Origin: Deltaproteobacteria bacterium
GTDB taxonomy: Bacteria > Desulfobacterota > DSM-4660 > Desulfatiglandales > HGW-15
Assembly: GCA_020060215.1 (NCBI GenBank)
Contig: JAGVAP010000132.1
Coordinates: forward strand, 186,001 to 250,000
DNA: 64,000 bases
Reading direction: 5' to 3'
The notes below the pieces were generated by a model. The model had not been told where the DNA came from and ran no database searches. It worked only from the letters and a program-made list of their open reading frames with translations. Shown piece by piece: positions 59,437-64,000 of the stretch (position 1 is the stretch's first letter; the number at the start of each line of letters is the position of its first letter). Position numbers and translations under genes: made by a program.

Positions 59437-60216
59437 ATGCGACGGATAAAGGCCATCGGCTTTGATCTCTTCAATACCCTCGTGACCGTGGATCCCCTGA
59501 TCCTCAAGTCCGCGGACCTCCGGCTGCTGGAGGCCCTGCGCAAGAACGGTTTCCGGCTGCAGGAGAAGGAATTCCATGAGGCCTATCAGGAAGAGGCCAT
59601 GCGTTTCGTCACAGAGGCCCGCCTCAGTGAGGTGGAGACCCACAACCGGTTCTGGATCCATGCCGCGCTCACCCGACACGGATATCACCTCGATCCGTTC
59701 GATCCCAGGATTGCCGCAGCCGTCGAAGTCTATTTCTCGATCTTCTACGGCTCGACGCACCTGATCCCCGGTACCCGGGAATTGCTCTCGAATCTTGGCT
59801 CGAAGTATCGTCTCGGACTTCTGTCGAACTTCACGCACGGCCCTGCGGCCCGGAGGATCATTGAGGAAGTCGGGATCGCCGGCCATTTTGACGTGATCCT
59901 GATCTCAGGGGAATTGGGGTACCGAAAGCCGTCGCCATTCGTCTTCCGGGAGCTTGTTGAACAACTCGGAGTGGACGGCGGCAGGACCCTCTATGTAGGC
60001 GACGACCCACAGCCGGATATCCACGGTGCCTGGCGGGCCGGGCTTCAACCCGTCTGGAGCACTTATGTGATGGACAATGGGCTGCCCTTTGCACCCGGCG
60101 TCCTGGCCAGAGAGGCCGGGGTTCCGGACGGTGAGGTGCCCAGGATCTCCAACTGGAACGATCTTTACCGACTCCTGAATATTCAGATGAAAGGGCCTTC
60201 CCATGAAACTCCATGA
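59437..60216 (+). CDS. HAD-superfamily hydrolase
   Basis: The 259-residue protein carries motif I, GFDLFNTLVTVD, with the nucleophile aspartate near residue 9, a helical cap region, the motif II LLSNFTHG, motif III lysine in GYRKPSPFVFRE and motif IV YVGDDPQPDIHGAWRAG. The layout fits HAD subfamily IA phosphatases of the YjjG or haloacid dehalogenase type. The substrate is unknown. The last 14 bases overlap sucC, so the three genes HAD, sucC and sucD are probably co-transcribed. There is no link to trehalose metabolism beyond position. Confidence 0.87.
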   Translation: MRRIKAIGFDLFNTLVTVDPLILKSADLRLLEALRKNGFRLQEKEFHEAYQEEAMRFVTEARLSEVETHNRFWIHAALTRHGYHLDPFDPRIAAAVEVYFSIFYGSTHLIPGTRELLSNLGSKYRLGLLSNFTHGPAARRIIEEVGIAGHFDVILISGELGYRKPSPFVFRELVEQLGVDGGRTLYVGDDPQPDIHGAWRAGLQPVWSTYVMDNGLPFAPGVLAREAGVPDGEVPRISNWNDLYRLLNIQMKGPSHETP

Positions 60217-61375
60217 GTTCCAAGCCAAAGAGATCTTCAAGAAGCACTCCATCCCTGTGCCCGAAGGCCGGGTGGCCGGTTCTGCAGAGGGGGCATACGC
60301 GGCTGCCGGCGCCATCAAGGGCCCCCCCTGGGTGGTAAAGGCACAGGTCCACGCCGGCGGGCGGGGCAAAGGCGGAGGCATCAGGGTCGTCCGGACCTTG
60401 GAGGAAGTGCGGGAGGCGGCGGCAGCCATTCTGGCGGAACCGCTGGTCACCCGGCAGACAGGGCCGGAAGGAAAGCGGGTCTTGCAGGTCCTCGTCGAAG
60501 AGGGGGTGGAGATCGAACGGGAGCTGTACCTGGCCGTCACGATCGACCGCGCGGCGGCCGGACCCGTGGTCATCTTCAGCCAGTCCGGAGGAATGGACAT
60601 CGAAGAGGTGGCCTCCCGATCGCCCGAACTCGTATGGAAGCGGCTGGTCGATCCTCAGGCGGGGTGGATGCCCTATCTGGGCAGGACACTGGCCTACGGC
60701 ATCGATCCCCTTCCCGCCCCCGAGACCGTGAGGGGCCTGACGCATGTCATGGAACGGCTGTACGGGCTGTTCATCGCGCTCGACTGTTCCCTGGCGGAAA
60801 TCAACCCGCTCGTGATCACCCGGCGAGGGGACGTCCTTGCTCTGGATGCGAAGATCAACATCGACGACAACGGGCTGATGCGGCACAAGGATCTGGAGGC
60901 CATGGACGATCCGCGCGAAAAAGATCCCCTCGATGCCAAGGCCCAGAAATACAACCTCAATTACATCCGCCTCAACGGCAACATCGGGGCCATGGTCAAT
61001 GGCGCCGGACTTGCCATGGCCACGATGGATCTCATCAAGATGGCCGGGGCCGAGCCCGCCAATTTCCTGGATGTCGGAGGCGGGGCGAGCCAGGAGATGA
61101 TCACGCGGGGCTTTGAGATCATCCTGGAGGACGAAAAGGTCAAGGCGATCCTCCTGAACATCTTCGGGGGGATCCTGCGCTGCGACGTCCTCGCAAGGGG
61201 CGTGGTGTCGGCGGCGCAAAGGACCTCCATCCGCGTCCCCCTGATCGTCCGGCTGGAAGGCACCAACGTGGAGGAAGGGAGAAGGATCCTCCGCGAATCC
61301 GGCCTGAAGTTCCTGGTTGCGGCGGACATGGCAGAGGCCGCTGCCCTGGTGACGGAGCAGGTAGCGGGAAAATAA
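60203..61375 (+). CDS. sucC: succinate--CoA ligase beta subunit
   Basis: The 390-residue subunit binds the nucleotide and succinate in the succinyl-CoA synthetase of the citric acid cycle. The chain starts MKLHEFQAKEIFKKHSIPVPEGRVA, and carries KAQVHAGGRGKGGGI and LAEINPLVITRRGDVLALDAKINIDDN, with the C-terminal GGGASQEMITRGFEIIL and LLNIFGGILRCDVLA. All family blocks are present. The start overlaps the HAD gene, and AAAGGGCC is the nearest Shine-Dalgarno-like tract. It is followed by sucD after 84 bases that include a repeat-like tract (GGGTTCAGAAGC...CTTGAACGCTTC). Confidence 0.95.
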   Translation: MKLHEFQAKEIFKKHSIPVPEGRVAGSAEGAYAAAGAIKGPPWVVKAQVHAGGRGKGGGIRVVRTLEEVREAAAAILAEPLVTRQTGPEGKRVLQVLVEEGVEIERELYLAVTIDRAAAGPVVIFSQSGGMDIEEVASRSPELVWKRLVDPQAGWMPYLGRTLAYGIDPLPAPETVRGLTHVMERLYGLFIALDCSLAEINPLVITRRGDVLALDAKINIDDNGLMRHKDLEAMDDPREKDPLDAKAQKYNLNYIRLNGNIGAMVNGAGLAMATMDLIKMAGAEPANFLDVGGGASQEMITRGFEIILEDEKVKAILLNIFGGILRCDVLARGVVSAAQRTSIRVPLIVRLEGTNVEEGRRILRESGLKFLVAADMAEAAALVTEQVAGK

Positions 61376-61459
61376 GGGTCAGTTTCGGGGTTCAGAAGCG
61401 GGTCGAACCGATCTCCTGCTGGACGCCCGAACCCTTGAACGCTTCAAAGAGGGGGACTC

Positions 61460-62341
61460 ATGAGCATTCTGGTTGACGAAAAGACGAGGGTGGTCGTCCA
61501 GGGAATAACGGGGCGCGAGGGGACCTTTCACACCAGGCAGATGCTCGGCTATGGCACCGTGGTCGCCGCCGGGACGTCCCCCGGAAAGGGAGGGCAGAGG
61601 GTCGAGGGTGTACCCGTCTTCAATACGGTTCATGAAGCCGTCCGAAAGGAGGGGGTCAATGCCTCCTGCATCTTTGTCCCTCCCCTCTTCGCTGCCGATG
61701 CCATTATGGAGTCCGTCTCGGAAGGTCTGAAGCTGGTCGTCTGCATCACCGAAGGCATTCCCGCCATCGACATGATCAAGGTGGCCGCCCTCCTGAAAGG
61801 CAGGAATACCGTGCTGATCGGCCCCAACTGTCCCGGAATCATCTCTCCGGGAAAGACCAAGGTGGGGATCATGCCGGGCTATATCCATCAGCCCGGCGCC
61901 ATGGGCGTCGTATCGAGGAGCGGTACGCTCACCTATGAGGTGGTGAATCAGCTCACACGGGTCGGGCTGGGGCAGTCGACCTGCATTGGAATCGGGGGCG
62001 ATGCCATTGTAGGGACCAGCTTCGTCGATCACCTCAGGAGATTCCAGGAAGACCCCGAGACCCGTGGGGTCGTCCTCATCGGGGAGATCGGGGGCTCGGC
62101 GGAGGAGGAAGCGGCCGAATACGTGCGCAGCTCCTTCACCAAACCGGTCTTTGCGTTTGTAGCGGGTCTGACGGCGCCGCCCGACAAGAGGATGGGTCAT
62201 GCAGGGGCCATCATCGCCGGGGGCAAGGGGAGGGCCGATGACAAGATCAAGGCCATGGAGTCGTCCGGCATCACGGTCGTCCGCAACATCGCGAAGCTCG
62301 GAGAAACGGTTGAGGAGGTCATGGGACCCGGAAACACTTAA
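61460..62341 (+). CDS. sucD: succinate--CoA ligase alpha subunit
   Basis: The 293-residue subunit carries the phospho-histidine. Visible blocks are [22 protein letters not shown] at the N-terminus (CoA binding), [35 protein letters not shown], and [23 protein letters not shown], in which His (MGHAG) is the phosphorylated residue. It forms the active enzyme with the sucC product. The ATG at 61460 follows AGAGGGGG. The length is normal. There is no typical terminator before the next gene, which has its own promoter at 62364-62392. Confidence 0.95.
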   Translation: MSILVDEKTRVVVQGITGREGTFHTRQMLGYGTVVAAGTSPGKGGQRVEGVPVFNTVHEAVRKEGVNASCIFVPPLFAADAIMESVSEGLKLVVCITEGIPAIDMIKVAALLKGRNTVLIGPNCPGIISPGKTKVGIMPGYIHQPGAMGVVSRSGTLTYEVVNQLTRVGLGQSTCIGIGGDAIVGTSFVDHLRRFQEDPETRGVVLIGEIGGSAEEEAAEYVRSSFTKPVFAFVAGLTAPPDKRMGHAGAIIAGGKGRADDKIKAMESSGITVVRNIAKLGETVEEVMGPGNT

Positions 62342-62363
62342 ATGGCGCACCCCCAGGCCCTCC

Positions 62364-62392
62364 TTGACTTGGGCCTTTGCCGATGCTAACAT
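62364..62392 (+). promoter_or_regulatory. sigma70-type promoter for the Cys-rich protein and tatA
   Basis: TTGACT (62364-62369), exactly 17 bases, TAACAT (62387-62392). It lies about 60 bases before the ATG at 62454 and would also serve tatA. Confidence 0.5.
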
Positions 62393-62453
62393 CTTTTGGG
62401 TCAAGGGCCTGAGGCATGGGGCAAACGTTCCACATCCTTCGAGATCTGTTCGA

Positions 62454-62852
62454 ATGAAAAAGATCGTCAGCCTGGAAGAACGGATCGAGAACAAGAAGCA
62501 CAAGGAAAAGCTGGAGCTTTACCGAGGCAGGATAGAGACTGTTCAGAAGATCCTCCAGTGCTCCTCCTGCAACTTGAAGTGCGCGATGTGCGGGATGCAG
62601 ATCCAGGAACAGGAGTCCGGCTGCTGTCACCCCGGCGGGCACACGGGTTTGCGACTCTGCAGCTGCTGCAGAGAGGAGTTCGAAGAGTTTCTCGCCATCC
62701 AGAAGGGCCAAAAGGAGCCCGATCTCTTCTGGCACAACAAGGAATGGAGGGAGATGTGGTCCGCGTGGCTGGATTACCGCAGGGCCATGGCGGGTTTCCT
62801 GCGTTCCGCGGAATTCAGGCTGCTGCTGGAAGAGTTGAATGAAAAGCCTTGA
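62454..62852 (+). CDS. cysteine-rich hypothetical protein (132 aa)
   Basis: I do not recognise a named family. The product has a highly charged N-terminal helix (LEERIENKKHKEKLELYRGRIE), then CSSCNLKCAMCGMQ, GCCHPGGH and LCSCCREEF, in total nine cysteines in CXXC and CC pairs, which suggests a zinc or Fe-S binding module. The C-terminus is a long amphipathic helix. There is no signal peptide. It lies 12 bases before tatA and shares its promoter, so a role connected with exported Fe-S or Tat-dependent proteins is possible but only inferred. Confidence 0.7.
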   Translation: MKKIVSLEERIENKKHKEKLELYRGRIETVQKILQCSSCNLKCAMCGMQIQEQESGCCHPGGHTGLRLCSCCREEFEEFLAIQKGQKEPDLFWHNKEWREMWSAWLDYRRAMAGFLRSAEFRLLLEELNEKP

Positions 62853-62864
62853 GAGGAGGCAAAC

Positions 62865-63059
62865 ATGTTCGGTATAGGCATGCCGGAGCTCATTGTCGTT
62901 CTGATCATCATCCTGATCATCTTCGGGGCGGGGAAGCTGCCGGAGATAGGCAGTGGGATCGGAAAAGGAATCAAGAATTTCAAGAGCGCGACCAAGGATA
63001 AACAGGAAGAAATCGCAGCCTCCGAAGAGGAGAGTCGGAAGGAGAAAGGGGAAGCTTAG
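62865..63059 (+). CDS. tatA: Sec-independent protein translocase TatA/E
   Basis: The 64-residue protein has a single N-terminal membrane helix ([18 protein letters not shown]), the hinge [19 protein letters not shown] typical of TatA, and an acidic C-terminal tail. It forms the pore of the twin-arginine pathway. TatB and TatC are not in the window. GAGGAGG precedes the ATG. The Tat-exported DUF362 protein at 9.2 kb is a possible client. Confidence 0.93.
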   Translation: MFGIGMPELIVVLIIILIIFGAGKLPEIGSGIGKGIKNFKSATKDKQEEIAASEEESRKEKGEA

Positions 63060-63195
63060 GCCTTCACCGGTCCTGCCCGTTGGTGCCGTTTTCACCGCCC
63101 TGCCAGCCGTTCAGATCAATGACCCGCCATCGTTGAACAAGGAAGCTACTGAGCGTTGAAGATCGAGGGTATTCGGATCCCTCGCCCGGCGCACC

Positions 63196-63612
63196 CTAGA
63201 AGGGGATGTCGTCTTCGGGGATGGAAATCGGCTCCTCAGTGGGGAATTTTTCGTCCGCGGATGAGGCGGAACCCGCCTTTCCTGCGGGACCGAGCATCTG
63301 CATGGTGTAGGCAACGATCTCCGTGGTGTATCGCTTATTGCCCTCTTTATCGTCCCAGGACCTGGTCTGGAGCTTTCCTTCGATGTATACTTGGCTCCCC
63401 TTTTTGAGGTACTCACCGCAGATCTCGCCCAGCCGGCCCCATGCAACGATCCTGTGCCACTCGGTTCGCGCCTCCTTCTCCCCATCCTTGCCGGTCCACT
63501 GTTCGGTGGTGGCGATCCTGAAGCTGGCAACCGCTCTGCCGCTTGGCGTGTACCTGAGCTCAGGGGCTCCACCCAGATTGCCGATGAGAATGACCTTGTT
63601 GATGCTTGCCAT
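63196..63612 (-). CDS. ssb: single-stranded DNA-binding protein
   Basis: The 138-residue protein has an OB-fold from the N-terminus ([67 protein letters not shown]) and a short linker ending in the acidic tip EDDIPF that binds partner proteins. The length is slightly below typical. AAAGGAG precedes the ATG. It converges with tatA, leaving 136 bases between the stops. Confidence 0.95.
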   Translation of the reverse strand: MASINKVILIGNLGGAPELRYTPSGRAVASFRIATTEQWTGKDGEKEARTEWHRIVAWGRLGEICGEYLKKGSQVYIEGKLQTRSWDDKEGNKRYTTEIVAYTMQMLGPAGKAGSASSADEKFPTEEPISIPEDDIPF

Positions 63613-63922
63613 GTTTTTGCTCCTTTGGACGGGTGTGCAGGTCTTTCCGGGTAGACGGGGGTGAACAGTAGCACAATCTTTCTGGACAGATCAAGCGTCC
63701 ATTTCGCGCCCCGGGCCGCAGTGATTCTTTGAACAAAGGGCTCCCCCGCCGATCGATCAGAGCCGGAGGGTTCAGCCACAACTGGGGAGGCAGCTGCATT
63801 TCCTTGTTGACGGATCAGAATATAAGATATAAGGTGCTGTTCTTACAAAGCAAACCAAATTCTCACCCGGGAAATGGATCGGCTATCGAGATACCGCTTC
63901 CGCCAACCGGTAAGGGTACAGA
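63613..63922. other. divergent control region between ssb and the RNase J gene
   Basis: For ssb, on the minus strand, TTGATC (63694-63689), 18 bases, and TGCTACTGT (63673-63665, with an extended -10 TG) form a candidate. For the plus gene, TTGACG (63807-63812) with TAAGGT (63830-63835) after 17 bases or TATAAG (63828-63833) after 15 bases is the best pair. I see no gene in the 310 bases. Confidence 0.45.
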
Positions 63923-64000
63923 ATGCTTAAGGTGATTCCCCTGGGGGGGTTGGGCGAGATCGGTCTCAACATGATGATGCTGGAGTACGAAGGCCGCGCT
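63923..64000 (+). CDS. rnj: ribonuclease J, N-terminal fragment cut by the window edge
   Basis: Only 26 codons are visible, starting with ATG at 63923. The peptide MLKVIPLGGLGEIGLNMMML begins as RNase J proteins do (IPLGGLGEIGKNM). RNase J is a metallo-beta-lactamase-fold 5'-3' exo- and endonuclease involved in mRNA decay. No further features can be judged. AAGGGTACAGA lies upstream with a weak Shine-Dalgarno. Confidence 0.75.
   Translation, partial: MLKVIPLGGLGEIGLNMMMLEYEGRA

Overview
This 64 kb window is high-GC (roughly 60%) bacterial chromosomal DNA with short intergenic gaps. It has no rRNA, tRNA, CRISPR array, transposase or phage gene that I can see. The gene set points to an anaerobic, possibly sulfate-reducing or syntrophic member of the Desulfobacterota (old Deltaproteobacteria). 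It includes a tungsten-type aldehyde:ferredoxin oxidoreductase with its own MoaD and MoeB-like genes, DUF362 ferredoxin-fused proteins, a DUF6599 protein, a CooC-like ATPase, many two-component systems, a type IV prepilin peptidase and a cmk-rpsA-sppA block. The lineage is inferred from gene content, not from a marker search.

Layout. 0-8 kb: UPF0317 hydro-lyase (cut by the window edge), NCS2 permease, metallophosphoesterase, DUF2845 protein, Tim44-like protein, a TetR regulator and a convergent PAS histidine kinase. 8-13 kb: a redox-looking run (DUF6599, Tat-exported DUF362, DUF362 plus two 4Fe-4S motifs, a Cys-rich protein, a Cys-rich membrane protein). 13-18 kb: chemoreceptor, then CooC-like ATPase, serC and asnS. 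18-24.6 kb: AOR with cofactor genes, an FAD oxidoreductase and ComB. 24.5-34 kb, mostly minus strand: NtrC-type regulator, kinase, prepilin peptidase, a TsaC/YrdC-type gene, sppA, rpsA, cmk and an MBL-fold hydrolase. 34-40.4 kb: asnB and an envelope cluster (lipoprotein aminopeptidase, AsmA/YdbH-like protein, DUF1318 lipoprotein). 40.4-57.2 kb: a nitrogen/carbon control region. 57.5-64 kb: treZ, HAD phosphatase, sucCD, a Cys-rich protein, tatA, ssb and the first codons of RNase J.

The most coherent and least expected part is 40.4-57.2 kb. A GAF-ANTAR protein is followed by a sigma70-type promoter whose leader carries two short hairpins and an overlapping intrinsic terminator, the arrangement expected of an ANTAR antitermination target. 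The controlled gene is an FMN glutamate-synthase-domain protein with an N-terminal cysteine cluster. Next come a KaiC-like/XRE/cupin regulator with no Walker A motif and, divergent from it, a 1014-residue protein with two receiver-like regions and a PEP/pyruvate-binding domain but no swivel or PEP-utilising domains. Then come gdhA, a hybrid kinase behind a sigma54-type promoter, and glnB-glnD on the opposite strand. Together they look like a nitrogen-assimilation neighbourhood using RNA-level, sigma54 and PII control.

Other recurring features are dispersed short inverted repeats (at about 10.1, 34.1 and 47.8 kb, plus a nested palindrome at 20.0-20.2 kb), a few candidate leaderless genes, and two genes whose best Shine-Dalgarno points to a non-canonical start codon.
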